Below, in pieces: positions 1 to 8,191 of a DNA stretch of 64,000 nt. The stretch is from Nocardioides sp. zg-1230 (GTDB lineage Bacteria; Actinomycetota; Actinomycetes; Propionibacteriales; Nocardioidaceae): assembly GCF_013155335.1 (NCBI RefSeq), contig NZ_JABJQZ010000008.1:124001-188000 (forward strand). Reading direction: 5' to 3'. Every line of letters begins with the position of its first letter. Position 1 is the first letter of the stretch. Under the pieces are notes generated by a model. It had not been told where the DNA came from. It did not search any database and saw only the letters and a list, made by a program, of their open reading frames with translations. A program made the translations under genes and the position numbers.

Positions 1-809
1 CCGGCGTTCTCGATGGCCGCGAGCACGCCGACGCCCTGGTCGTCGTCGTGGTTCCAGAGGAAGTCGATCTTCGGCTCGGCCTGGAGCAGGTTCGCCGCGA
101 CCTCCTCGCCGCTCTCGACGGTGAACTCGGCGGCCTGGCGGGCGTCGACGTCGAGGCCGCACTCGGACAGCGCGTCCTCGAAGCCCTGGCTGCGGTCCTG
201 GGTGAGCGGCAGCGAGTCGATGCCGGCGATCTCGGCGACGATCGCGTCCTTGTTGTCACCGGCCTGCTCGCAGACGTACTGGCCGGCCGAGACGCCCATG
301 CCGTAGTTGTCGCCGAGCACCGTGACGCGGGCCGCGTTGGGGTCGTCGAACTCGCGGTCGACGTTGATGACCGGGATGCCGGCCTCCATCGCCTTGAGCG
401 CCACCGGCGTCATCGCGGCACCGTCGAAGGGCAGCAGGACGATGGCGTCGACGCCGTCGTTGATGAAGGTCTCGACCTGGCTGATCTGGAGGTTGACGTC
501 GTTGGTGCCCTCCGCGATCTGGAGGTCGACGTCGGGGTACTGCTCCGCGAGGTCGCGGACGTTGTTGGTGATGGCGGCCATCCAGCCGTGGTCCGCGGCG
601 GGCGCCGAGAAGCCGATCGTGACCTGGTCGCCCTCCTCGTCGTTGCTGCCGGCGGCGGCGGCCGGTGCGGAGTCGCCGCTGTCGTCGTCCTCGGCAGCGT
701 CCTGGGCGCTGCCGGTGCACGCGGCGAGGGACAGGACGGCGACCGCGCCGACCACGAGGCCGGAGTAGCGGCGGCTCTGGTGCCGTCGGAAGGGAGTGCG
801 CAGTCGCAT
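1..809 (-). CDS. Sugar ABC transporter substrate-binding lipoprotein (partial, C-terminus outside window)
   Basis: Periplasmic-binding-protein type lipoprotein of the ribose/xylose class (Peripla_BP_4), the extracytoplasmic sugar receptor of the ABC system encoded just upstream. About 269 residues are visible; the end lies beyond base 1. The start at 809 follows AAGGAG about nine bases upstream. The N-terminus has arginines, a hydrophobic stretch and a lipobox LAAC with Cys31 as lipidation site, then an acidic Ser/Ala linker. Segments such as GFSAPAADHGWMAAI, NDGVDAIVLLPFDG and AGIPVINVDREF are typical of this sugar-binding fold. It is the last gene of the minus-strand unit xylB-ROK-ATPase-permease-binding protein, so xylose or a related pentose is the likely ligand (inference from neighbours). 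Confidence 0.88.
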   Translation of the reverse strand, partial: MRLRTPFRRHQSRRYSGLVVGAVAVLSLAACTGSAQDAAEDDDSGDSAPAAAAGSNDEEGDQVTIGFSAPAADHGWMAAITNNVRDLAEQYPDVDLQIAEGTNDVNLQISQVETFINDGVDAIVLLPFDGAAMTPVALKAMEAGIPVINVDREFDDPNAARVTVLGDNYGMGVSAGQYVCEQAGDNKDAIVAEIAGIDSLPLTQDRSQGFEDALSECGLDVDARQAAEFTVESGEEVAANLLQAEPKIDFLWNHDDDQGVGVLAAIENA

Positions 810-914
810 GGGTCGTGCTCCTTGTGTGTGTTCTCGATGGGTGCGGTGCTGCGGCCGGCGCTCCGAGACGTGCCGGCGTGGTGGTGCGGTGGTTCCGAGT
901 GCGGGGTGCTGCGG

Positions 915-1991
915 CTAGGTGGACGTCGCGTTGCGCGCCAGGCGCTGCTGGAGCAGGACGGCGACGACGATGATCAGGCCCTTGGCGACCGCCTGGGTCG
1001 AGGTGTCCTGGTTGTTGAGGGTGAACACGTTGCCGAGGGTGGCGAAGATGAGCACGCCCAGGACGGTGCCGACGATCGTGCCGCGCCCGCCGGTGAGCAG
1101 GGTGCCGCCGATGACGACGGCCGCGATGACGTCGAGCTCGAGGAGCGTGCCGTGGGTCGAGCTGCCGGTCGTGGTGCGGCTGACCAGCATCAGCGCCGCG
1201 AGCCCGCAGCAGAAGCCGACGAGCACGTAGAGCATCACGGTGTGCCGGTTGACGTTGATGCCCGCGAGTCGCGCGGCCTCGGGATTGCCGCCGACGGCGA
1301 GGGTGCGCCGGCCGAACGTCGTACGGTTGAACAGGACCCAGCCGGCCACCGCGACGATCGCGAAGATGATCACCAGGAACGGCACGCCGAGCACGTCGGC
1401 GGAGAAGAACTCCTTGAAGCCGTCGACGGTCACGATCTGCGTACGACGCTCGGAGATGATCTCGGCGAGACCGCGCGCGGCGGCGAGCATCGCCAGTGTC
1501 GTGATGAACGGCACCACCTTGCCGTACGCGATCACGAGTCCGTTGACGAGGCCGCAGGCGGAGCCGACGGCCAGGGCGGCGAACACCATGATGATCCAGT
1601 GCGTGTCCTCCGCCATCGTCTGGGTGGCGAACGTCGTCGCCCAGACCGAGCAGAGCGCCAGGATCGCGCCGACCGACAGGTCGATGCCGCCGCCGGTGAT
1701 GACGAAGGTCATCCCGATGCTGACCACGCCGATGGTCGAGGCGAAGCGCAGGATCGTGAGGGTGTTGTCGATGCTGGCGAACCGGTCGCCTGCGGTGATG
1801 ATGCCCGCCGCGCAGATCAGCAGGAGCGCCACGACGAGGCCGAGGTTGCGGCCGAACGGGCCGCTCATCAGGCCGCCTCCGCCGTTACCTCCCGACTCCG
1901 CGGCGGCGCGCTCCACCCTGACCGACTCCGTGGAGGCTGGGACGGTGTTCTCCACCGCGCCCGTGTCCCGACTCGTGCTCTGCTCGCTCAT
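915..1991 (-). CDS. Sugar ABC transporter permease (RbsC/XylH type)
   Basis: Inner-membrane permease of a carbohydrate ABC importer (BPD_transp_2 family), 358 residues, the usual length. A cytoplasmic tail of about 45 residues precedes the first hydrophobic segment (LGLVVALLLICAAGIIT), followed by a run of membrane segments and family phrases such as GGGIDLSVGAILAL and GINVNRHTVMLYVL. The ATG at 1991 overlaps the stop of the ATPase gene by four bases (ATGA), so the two are translationally coupled. It would form the channel with the ATPase upstream and receive substrate from the lipoprotein encoded at 1-809. Substrate specificity cannot be read from the permease alone. Confidence 0.92.
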   Translation of the reverse strand: MSEQSTSRDTGAVENTVPASTESVRVERAAAESGGNGGGGLMSGPFGRNLGLVVALLLICAAGIITAGDRFASIDNTLTILRFASTIGVVSIGMTFVITGGGIDLSVGAILALCSVWATTFATQTMAEDTHWIIMVFAALAVGSACGLVNGLVIAYGKVVPFITTLAMLAAARGLAEIISERRTQIVTVDGFKEFFSADVLGVPFLVIIFAIVAVAGWVLFNRTTFGRRTLAVGGNPEAARLAGINVNRHTVMLYVLVGFCCGLAALMLVSRTTTGSSTHGTLLELDVIAAVVIGGTLLTGGRGTIVGTVLGVLIFATLGNVFTLNNQDTSTQAVAKGLIIVVAVLLQQRLARNATST

Positions 1992-3499
1992 GCGACCTTT
2001 CCTTCCATGACCAGGTCCAGGACGCGGGACTCGTCGATCTCGCCCGCGGGACCTTCGTGCACGACACGGCCCTCACGGACCACGAGGACCCGGTCCGCGA
2101 GCCCGAGCACCTCCTCCACCTCGCTCGACACGACCACGACGGCGACGCCGGAGTCGGCCAGCGAGCGCACGAGGGCGTAGATCTCGGCGCGCGCGCCGAC
2201 ATCGACCCCTCGGGTCGGCTCGTCCAGGAGCAGCACACGGCACTCGCGGAGCAGCCACCGGGCCAGGACGACCTTCTGCTGGTTGCCGCCCGACAGGAGG
2301 CGCACGAGGCGATCGACCCCTGCCGGGCGGACGTCGAGGGACTCCGCGACCTCGGTGGAGCGCTTGCGCTCGGCGCGGCTGTCGAGCAGCCCGAACCGGC
2401 TGAAGCGTCCCAGCGTGGACACGGTGATGTTGGCGAAGATCGCCTGGTCGAGCAGGAGCCCCTGGCTCTTGCGCTCCTCCGGGGCGAGACCGACGCCGGC
2501 CTTGACCGCCGCGGGCACGGAGCCGCGCCGCAGCTCGCGACCGGCGACGCGCACGGTGCCCGCGGACGGGCGGCGCGCGCCGTAGAGGGTCTCGAGGATC
2601 TCCGAGCGTCCCGCGCCGACGAGGCCGGCGAGACCGACGATCTCCCCCGCCCGCACGCTCAGGTCGACTCCGGAGAAGACGCCCGGCAGGTCGAGGCCGA
2701 TCACCTCGAGGATCGGGTCACCGGTCGGCGGCGGTGCGTCGCCACGGGGCGGGAAGACGTACTCGATCGAGCGCCCGGTCATCAGCTTGATCAGCTCGCT
2801 GGTGGGCGTCTGGTCGACGGCGAGGCCGGTGGCGACCGTGCTGCCGTCCTTGAGGACCGTGATGCGGTCGCCGATCTGGCGGATCTCCTCCAGCCGGTGG
2901 GAGATGTAGACGACGGCGACGCCCTCGGCCGTGAGGTCGCGGATGACGCGGAAGAGGTTGTCGACCTCTCCCTGGTCGAGCACCGCGGACGGCTCGTCGA
3001 GGATGAGCAGCCGAGTGTCCTGGGACAGGGCGCGCGCCATGCTGACGATCTGCTGTGCGGCGGGCGAGAGCCGGCCGACGGAGCGCGTGGGCGAGATCTC
3101 GGAGTGACCCAGCCGGGCCAGCAGGTCGCGCGTACGACGGATCGTCTCCGCGCGCTGGCTGAAGCCGGCGGTGCTCAGCTCGTGGCCGAGGAAGATGTTC
3201 TCGGCGACGCTGAGGTCGGGGACGAGGTCGAGCTCCTGGTAGATGGTAGAGATCCCGAGGGCCATCGAGGCCTGGGGCGTCGACAGCGTGACCGGCTCGC
3301 CCTCCCAGAGGATCTCGCCCTCGTCGGGCTGGTAGCTCGCGGAGAGGACCTTGATCAGCGTCGACTTGCCGGCGCCGTTCTGGCCCAGCAGGCAGTGCAC
3401 CTCCCCCGCGCGCACCTCGAGCTCGACTCCTCCGAGCGCGAGCACGCCGGGGAACCGCTTGACGATGCCGCGCATCGTGAGCAGCGGGGCGTCGTTCAT
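1988..3499 (-). CDS. Sugar ABC transporter ATP-binding protein, duplicated ATPase (RbsA/XylG type)
   Basis: Cytoplasmic ATPase with two tandem ABC domains, 503 residues, as in RbsA, MglA and XylG. Domain 1 has Walker A GQNGAGKST (residues about 39-47) and Walker B LLILDEPSAVLD. Domain 2 has a degenerate Walker A (GLVGAGRSE), an intact signature LSGGNQQKV and Walker B LLLDEPTRGVD; this asymmetry is normal for the family. I chose the ATG at 3499, which sits seven bases after GGAGG and overlaps the ROK stop as TGATG; a GTG one codon earlier (3502) is possible. It powers sugar uptake with the permease at 915-1991. Confidence 0.93.
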   Translation of the reverse strand: MNDAPLLTMRGIVKRFPGVLALGGVELEVRAGEVHCLLGQNGAGKSTLIKVLSASYQPDEGEILWEGEPVTLSTPQASMALGISTIYQELDLVPDLSVAENIFLGHELSTAGFSQRAETIRRTRDLLARLGHSEISPTRSVGRLSPAAQQIVSMARALSQDTRLLILDEPSAVLDQGEVDNLFRVIRDLTAEGVAVVYISHRLEEIRQIGDRITVLKDGSTVATGLAVDQTPTSELIKLMTGRSIEYVFPPRGDAPPPTGDPILEVIGLDLPGVFSGVDLSVRAGEIVGLAGLVGAGRSEILETLYGARRPSAGTVRVAGRELRRGSVPAAVKAGVGLAPEERKSQGLLLDQAIFANITVSTLGRFSRFGLLDSRAERKRSTEVAESLDVRPAGVDRLVRLLSGGNQQKVVLARWLLRECRVLLLDEPTRGVDVGARAEIYALVRSLADSGVAVVVVSSEVEEVLGLADRVLVVREGRVVHEGPAGEIDESRVLDLVMEGKVA

Positions 3500-4767
3500 C
3501 ACATCACCTCCAGGGTGGGGACCACCCGCGGCACGAGGGTCGGGTCGTCGTAGACGTGGTCGATGGCGACGGCGGCGGCGCCGTGCACCGCTGCCGAGAA
3601 GCCGAGGGTCGAGAGCGCGATGCGCGTGCCACCCGCGTCGGGGGCCAGGACACCGGAGGCGAGCTCGGCCTCGACCACGTCACGGATCCACTCGCCGATC
3701 TCGCCGAGGTAGCCCGACAGCACGATCATGCCGGGGTTGAGCACGTTGGTGAGGACGGCGGCGCCGATGCCGACCCAGCGGCCGACCTCGCCGAGCGCGG
3801 CGAGCGTGCGCTCGTCGCCGGCGGCAGCGCGGCGGCTGATCTCCTCGACCTTGCCCTCGAGGTCGAGGGTGGGCGAGCGCAGCAGGTCGTCGTCGGAGGC
3901 AGCGGCGAGGTCGATGAGGTGGCTGAGGCCGATGACCGTCTCCCAGCACCCGGTGCGCCCGCACCCGCACACGCTGCCGTCGCGGTCGACGACCATGTGG
4001 CCGAACTCGCCGGCGTAGCCGCGGCGCCCGGAGAACGGCCGGCCGTCGGCGACGATGCCGCCGCCGATGCCGACCTCGCCGTGGATGACGAGGATGTCGC
4101 GGCGCTCGGGGTCGCCGGGGGTGGCCTCGGCGACGGCGGCCAGGTTGGCCTCGTTGTCCACCTCGAGCAGGTAGTCGGGGTCGCCGAGCCTGGCGCGCAG
4201 CAGCCCGGCCAGGCCGACCCCCTGCCACCCGAGGTTGGCGGCGACGGACACGTGGCCCCGGTCGCGGTCGACGAGTCCGGCGACCCCGACGACCGCGGCC
4301 ACCGGCGCCGCGTCGAGGGCGGCCAGGTCGGCGAGGGTGCCGTGCAGCAGCTCGACCAGCCGGTCGACCACCTCGTCGGGCTCGAGGCCGCGGGTGTCCA
4401 CCGACGTACGCCGCTCGCTGACGACGGTGCCGGCAAGGTCGACCGCGCGGGTCGAGACGTGGTGGACGTTGATCTCCGCACCCAGGCCGTAGGCGCCGGC
4501 GCCGTCGATCTCCACCGTCGTGCCGGGGCGCCCGACGGCGCCGCGCTCGGCGCTGCCCTCGCGGACCAGGCCGCGCTCGCGCAGCTCGGTGACGAGGCTG
4601 GAGACGGTCGCCTTGTTGAGGCCGAGGTCGGCGGCGAGCCGGGCCCGGGAACGGGGTCCGCCCTCGCGGAGGCTGCGGAGGACCAGCGACAGGTTCGCGC
4701 GACGGACGGTGCCCTGGTCGGCACCGCCGGTGCTGGTCGTCGACCAGCCGTCCCGCACCTGCGACAT
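3499..4767 (-). CDS. ROK-family transcriptional regulator (XylR-like)
   Basis: Sugar-responsive repressor, 422 residues. The N-terminus carries a winged helix-turn-helix (RSRARLAADLGLNKATVSSL, about residues 40-60). The ROK sugar-binding domain follows, with the signature region GEFGHMVVD and the zinc motif CGCGRTGCWE. Gene order (xylulokinase upstream, sugar ABC genes downstream in the same direction) and the XylR-type inverted repeat just before its start (4805-4829) suggest autoregulated control of pentose uptake and catabolism, with the sugar releasing the repressor. That ligand is inference. It overlaps the downstream ATPase gene by one base. Confidence 0.88.
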   Translation of the reverse strand: MSQVRDGWSTTSTGGADQGTVRRANLSLVLRSLREGGPRSRARLAADLGLNKATVSSLVTELRERGLVREGSAERGAVGRPGTTVEIDGAGAYGLGAEINVHHVSTRAVDLAGTVVSERRTSVDTRGLEPDEVVDRLVELLHGTLADLAALDAAPVAAVVGVAGLVDRDRGHVSVAANLGWQGVGLAGLLRARLGDPDYLLEVDNEANLAAVAEATPGDPERRDILVIHGEVGIGGGIVADGRPFSGRRGYAGEFGHMVVDRDGSVCGCGRTGCWETVIGLSHLIDLAAASDDDLLRSPTLDLEGKVEEISRRAAAGDERTLAALGEVGRWVGIGAAVLTNVLNPGMIVLSGYLGEIGEWIRDVVEAELASGVLAPDAGGTRIALSTLGFSAAVHGAAAVAIDHVYDDPTLVPRVVPTLEVM

Positions 4768-4804
4768 CTGCGTCCTCGATCCTGCGTGTGACCTCGGTCA
4801 CCAG

Positions 4805-4829
4805 TTAGTTTGACGGACCGCCAAACTAA
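4805..4829. promoter_or_regulatory. XylR/ROK-type operator palindrome
   Basis: A 25-bp interrupted palindrome with perfect 8-bp arms TTAGTTTG (4805-4812) and CAAACTAA (4822-4829). The inner bases are also nearly symmetric. It lies 38 bases before the ROK start and after the xylB stop. TTAGTTT/AAACTAA arms are those known for ROK-family XylR operators in Gram-positive bacteria. The expected role is repression of the ROK-ABC part of the unit. Confidence 0.75.
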
Positions 4830-4871
4830 GTCGGTGACAGGCATCACGTCAAGGACCGGGACGCAGAAATG

Positions 4872-6293
4872 TCAGGTGGTCCGGTCCAGGTGTCGTGAGC
4901 GGCCCTCGGCGTACCTGGCGCGGACGGCCGGCACGGGGTCGGCGGCGTAGCGCCGGGTCCCCTCGCGCACCCACTCCGGCGGTGCTTCCGCCCCCGACAC
5001 GGCCCACGCCGCCTGACGCGCGGCGCCGTCGGCGACGTACTCCCCCGGCGGCGGGACGTCCACGGGGACCCCGAGCACCTCGGCTGCCACCGTGCGCACG
5101 GCCTCCGACGCGGCGGCCCCGCCGACGAGCAGGACGCGGGTCGGCGTGACCCCGGTCGACACCACCGCGTCGAGGCCGTCGGCGAGGCTGCACACCAGGC
5201 CCTCGACGCTCGCCCGGGCGAGTGCCGGCCGGGTGGCCGTCGCCAGGGTGAGCCCGTGCAGCGACCCCGTCGCGTCCGGCAGGTTGGGGGTGCGCTCGCC
5301 CTCGAGGTAGGGCACCAGCACCAGGCCGCCGGCACCCGAGGGCGCCTCGAGCGCGAGGCGCGAGAGGGTGTCGTGGTCGACGTCGAGGAGGCGGGCGGCA
5401 GCGTCGAGCACCCGCGCGCCGTTGAGGGTGGCGACCAGCGGGAGGTAGAGACCGGTGGCGTCGGCGAAGCCCGCCACCGAGCCGGTGGGGTCGACGGCCG
5501 GGGTGCTCGTGACGGCGGTGACGACCCCGGAGGTGCCGATCGAGACGACGACGTCGCCCTCCCCCGCGCCCAGGCCCAGCGCGGCGGCGGCGTTGTCGCC
5601 GGCACCGGCGCCGAGGACCGCCCCGCCCGCGGTGCCGGCGACCGCGCCGGGTGCGACCACGCGCGGCAGGTGGGGCACGGAGCCGAACGCGCGCTCGAGG
5701 AGGTCGGTGCGGTAGTCCCCGGTCGCGGCCGACCAGTAGCCCGTGCCGCTCGCGTCGCTCCGGTCGGTCGTGAGGTCGGCCAGGTCGGTGCTCCCGGACA
5801 GCTTCCAGGTGAGCCAGTCGTGCGGCAGGCACACCGCGGCCGTACGACGGGCGTGCTCCGGCTCGTGCTCGGCGAGCCAGCGCAGCTTGGTCACGGTGAA
5901 CGACGCGACCGGGACGACGCCGACCGCCTCGGCCCAGGCGCGACCGCCCTCCTCCGGGCCGCCCAGCTCGTCGACGAGGTCGCGCGCGGCACCGGCCGAA
6001 CGGGTGTCGTTCCACAGCAGCGCGGGGCGTACGACAGCACCGTCCTCGTCGAGGCAGACCATCCCGTGCTGCTGGCCGCCGACGCTGACAGCGGCCACGT
6101 CGGCCAGTCCCCCAGCCTCGGCGACTGCCGCCTGCAGGGCCTCCCACCAGTGGTCGGGGTGGACCTCGGTGCCGTCCGGGTGAGCGGCCCTCCCCTGCCG
6201 CACGAGCACGCCCGTGGCGGCGTCGCGGACGACGACCTTGCAGGACTGGGTGGAGGAGTCGATGCCGGCGACCAGCCGGGGTCCGTCAGTCAT
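4872..6293 (-). CDS. xylB: Xylulokinase
   Basis: FGGY-family carbohydrate kinase, 473 residues, phosphorylating D-xylulose to xylulose 5-phosphate for entry into the pentose phosphate pathway. The N-terminal phosphate-binding loop reads GIDSSTQSCKVV; VSVGGQQHGMVCLD, LLWNDTRS and the C-terminal LLVGGAAASEAVR are FGGY landmarks. The frame is open further upstream, but MTDGPRLVAGID at 6293 is the start that fits the family; the extra upstream codons run through the terminator and attachment repeat. It is the first gene of the pentose cassette and now sits only about 60 bases from the left end of the inserted element. No xylose isomerase gene is in view. Confidence 0.92.
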   Translation of the reverse strand: MTDGPRLVAGIDSSTQSCKVVVRDAATGVLVRQGRAAHPDGTEVHPDHWWEALQAAVAEAGGLADVAAVSVGGQQHGMVCLDEDGAVVRPALLWNDTRSAGAARDLVDELGGPEEGGRAWAEAVGVVPVASFTVTKLRWLAEHEPEHARRTAAVCLPHDWLTWKLSGSTDLADLTTDRSDASGTGYWSAATGDYRTDLLERAFGSVPHLPRVVAPGAVAGTAGGAVLGAGAGDNAAAALGLGAGEGDVVVSIGTSGVVTAVTSTPAVDPTGSVAGFADATGLYLPLVATLNGARVLDAAARLLDVDHDTLSRLALEAPSGAGGLVLVPYLEGERTPNLPDATGSLHGLTLATATRPALARASVEGLVCSLADGLDAVVSTGVTPTRVLLVGGAAASEAVRTVAAEVLGVPVDVPPPGEYVADGAARQAAWAVSGAEAPPEWVREGTRRYAADPVPAVRARYAEGRSRHLDRTT

Positions 6294-6320
6294 GGGCGCG
6301 GATGCTAGCCCACCGGCGAC

Positions 6321-6350
6321 GAAGGGCCCGGTCTGCTGACCGGGCCCTTC
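6321..6350. terminator. Intrinsic terminator hairpin (12-bp perfect stem)
   Basis: Arms GAAGGGCCCGGT and ACCGGGCCCTTC with a CTGCTG loop. On the minus strand it lies just after the displaced tRNA-Glu 3' half. Before insertion of the element it would have terminated the tRNA-Gln/tRNA-Glu transcript ahead of xylB; it now caps the left end of the element. Confidence 0.8.
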
Positions 6351-6352
6351 GG

Positions 6353-6399
6353 GTGCTGCACCCCCGACCGGATTCGAACCGGCGCTACCGCCTTGAGAG
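6353..6399. repeat. attL: displaced 3' half of tRNA-Glu(CTC)
   Basis: A 47-base block matching 36057-36103 at 46 of 47 positions (the only mismatch is 6359/36063). The inner 40 bases (6360-6399) are identical. It equals the tRNA-Glu sequence from the anticodon loop through the T arm and acceptor strand. This is the hallmark of an integrase that recombines in the anticodon loop of a tRNA gene and restores the gene with its own 3' half, pushing the original half to the far end. Confidence 0.9.
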
Positions 6400-6711
6400 A
6401 GGGATCGAGTGGTCGGCGGGCAACCTTGGAAATCGACGGAACCGCAGGTCAGAGGCACATTGAACGATCGGCTGACGTTGGCTGATTCGGGCTGTTTCTG
6501 ATGCTCGTGTTGCCCCAGCGTTGCCCGCGAACGCATCGGAACTGTCCTCGGGGCACGTAGCGCGAGGCGCGACGACCCGACTCTGTACTGGGCGGGAGGG
6601 GCGCTCGAGGAGCGCACGCCACGGGCGGTCTCGACGTCGATCCTAGGTGGGGACCCGCTGCCTTGCGCCGCGATTAGCGCTCCGTCCTGAGGAGCCGACG
6701 GATCTGCTGAA
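6400..6711. other. Left-end non-coding region of the element
   Basis: No convincing gene. It contains two GTTGCCC direct repeats 11 bases apart (6509-6526), inside a 22-base block (6506-6527) that is identical to 35967-35988 near the right end, and an inverted GGGCAAC at 6418-6424. These look like integrase arm-binding sites. In the excised circle this region would follow the integrase gene directly. Confidence 0.5.
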
Positions 6712-7014
6712 CTACGGCAGAAGACGCCATGCCATCCACTCTGGGTCGAAGTGCCGGTGTGTCTTGTGCATAAACGCGTACTCGTCCAGCGCGCGAAGGC
6801 ACCGCTGCGGGAGCGGGCAGGGCTCGATCGGGCTGCACGTGTCGCGAGCCATGTCGAGAAGGACCTGCTGCACGATGTCGCACCTCTCGAGTGCTGCCTC
6901 GTCGACCGGAGCTGTCATGTGGGCGCCCAACCGATCTTCCTCGACGCGGGCAGCGACGAAAGCAAGCAGCCTCGCCACTTTCGCATCACCACACTCGATC
7001 GCGGCGTCAGGCAT
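6712..7014 (-). CDS. Small hypothetical protein, possibly DUF6221-like
   Basis: A 100-residue acidic/Cys-containing protein. It opens with a helical segment (KVARLLAFVAARVEED), has a middle part DIVQQVLLDMARDTCSP and ends in LRALDEYAFMHKTHRHFDPEWMAWRLLP. The ending (a short helix, H-x-x-x-P/D-x-E-W-x near the C-terminus) recalls the small actinobacterial DUF6221 proteins often found on phages and islands, but I am not certain of the assignment. The start at 7014 (MPDAAIEC) is preferred to the ATG 12 codons upstream because the extra part looks non-coding. No ribosome-binding site is obvious. Function unknown. Confidence 0.5.
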   Translation of the reverse strand: MPDAAIECGDAKVARLLAFVAARVEEDRLGAHMTAPVDEAALERCDIVQQVLLDMARDTCSPIEPCPLPQRCLRALDEYAFMHKTHRHFDPEWMAWRLLP

Positions 7015-7244
7015 GGCGTCATTGTGGCTAGGACACAGTGGAGCATGCACCCCCTCCGGGGCGAGAGGTCGATGTCGTGCACCCGTCGACCTTCCGTGCC
7101 TGGCGGATCGGCCCTCTCACCGGCCTGCCTCTACGAGATCGACGTGAACACGTCGTATCCACCGCGACGAGTGCGTCCAACCGCCGCGTTCAGGCGTCGC
7201 TCAGCTGGTGCGTGAGCACCGTCCACGTAGCCATACTGATCGGC

Positions 7245-7904
7245 ATGACCCCGGAGGACATCGGCGTCCGCAACGAGACCTACCGGCTCTTCGCCGAGCG
7301 CGGTCACGCGCCGTCCGCGGACGACGTGGCCGCGACCATGGGTGCCCCCGCGCGCGAGGTCCGTCAGGCATGGACGAGGCTCCACGACGCGCACGCCCTC
7401 GTCCTGAACAGTGAGGGCTCCGAGATCCTGATGGCGAATCCCTTCTCCGCTGTGCCGACTCCGTACCGCGTCCGTGCTGGCCACCGGTGGTGGTACGCCA
7501 ACTGCGCGTGGGATGCGTTCGGTGTGTGCGCGGCACTGCACAGCGACGGACGGATCGAGACGTCGTGTCCGGACTGCCGCGAACCGCTGACGGTGGACGT
7601 CATCGACCAACAGCCCCAGAAGTCGTCGCTGGTCTTCCATTGCTACGTCCCTGCCCGACAGTGGTGGGACGACATCGTCTTCACTTGAAGCACCATGAAT
7701 CTCTTCCGGTCGGGAGAGCACGTCCGCCGATGGCTCGACGGTCGCCCGGCAGGCACCACTATCCCAGTCACGGTGCTCAGCGCCTTGGCCCACGCCTGGT
7801 GGGGCGACCGGCTGTCCCCGCAGTGGCATCCCCACGCCAAGGAGGAGAACGAGGCGATCCTCCAGCGACTCGGCTTGGTCGATGATTTCTGGCAGCTTGC
7901 CTGA
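7245..7904 (+). CDS. merB-like: Alkylmercury lyase (MerB)-like protein with in-frame TGA at codon 148; candidate selenoprotein
   Basis: MerB enzymes cleave carbon-mercury bonds in the cytoplasm. Here an N-terminal helical/wHTH region (1-60) precedes the MerB core. C87-x-x-D90 (NCAWDAF) matches the catalytic Cys-Asp pair of MerB (Cys96/Asp99), and C133 (VFHCYVPARQWWDDI) is the best candidate for the second catalytic Cys. The frame meets TGA at 7686-7688 and then continues, uninterrupted and in the same frame, as S-T-M-N-L-F-R-S..., which I recognise from memory as the normal continuation of longer family members that carry Cys-Ser-Thr at this point. A SECIS-like hairpin follows (7701-7718). 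So the product is either a 219-residue protein with Sec148 or a truncated 147-residue protein ending at 7688. CATACT seven bases before the ATG suggests a leaderless start. No merA, merR or transporter is nearby. Confidence 0.7.
7695..7904 (+). CDS. C-terminal MerB-like segment (separate ORF if TGA is not read through)
   Basis: This 69-residue reading frame (MNLFRSGEHVRRW ... GLVDDFWQLA) lies in the same frame as the MerB-like gene and begins two codons after its TGA. I remember this segment, ending in a G-L-x-x-x-F-W-x-L motif, as the C-terminus of longer alkylmercury lyase family proteins rather than as an independent protein. There is no ribosome-binding site before the ATG, so independent translation is unlikely. 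It is most simply read as the second part of a Sec-containing protein, or as the remnant of a gene broken by a Cys-to-stop change. Confidence 0.5.
   Translation: MNLFRSGEHVRRWLDGRPAGTTIPVTVLSALAHAWWGDRLSPQWHPHAKEENEAILQRLGLVDDFWQLA
7701..7718 (+). promoter_or_regulatory. SECIS-like hairpin immediately after the in-frame TGA
   Basis: Stem CTCTTCC (7701-7707) pairs with GGGAGAG (7712-7718) over seven pairs, one of them U-G, closing a GGUC loop (7708-7711). It begins 12 bases after the TGA and its loop begins 19 bases after. The E. coli fdhF SECIS mini-hairpin starts 11 bases after its UGA, has its loop 18 bases after, and also has a GGUC loop whose G and U contact SelB. The E. coli bulged U is not evident here. 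The match is by eye. Confidence 0.5.
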
Positions 7905-8191
7905 GCACGCCCCCTTGGAAGGACGTGGAGAAGCGACGCACAACGACCGAGTGCCCAGCGCCCGTTCGGCGGAGTGACATCGCAGAGTCATCGCAGAGTT
8001 CAGCGCGCTTGCGTCAATCCGACGCTACAGCGGCAGTGTCCTACGGTCGCGACAAGCCGGACGTTCCGTCTGTGGTTTCCGTGCTGGTCCCTCCGGCCCT
8101 CACCGCCGACTTCCTACACCTACGGGGTCTCCGATGTCGGTCCTTCGGGAGAAGCCCGAGTTAGTGGGGTGTAACCGATGGCGGCGTGCCA

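Noticed and set aside
48..2180. A 710-codon open frame on the plus strand
   Set aside because: It is antisense to the sugar ABC genes, has a repetitive Arg/Asp/Gly/Val composition and no recognisable domain; long spurious frames are normal at this GC content.
6360..6399. A second, complete tRNA-Glu gene at the left end
   Set aside because: Only the 3' half (anticodon loop to acceptor strand) is present; the 5' half is missing, so it is an attachment-site copy.
7131..7991. A minus-strand frame covering the MerB-like gene
   Set aside because: It has no protein-like motifs, while the plus strand shows a recognisable MerB core.
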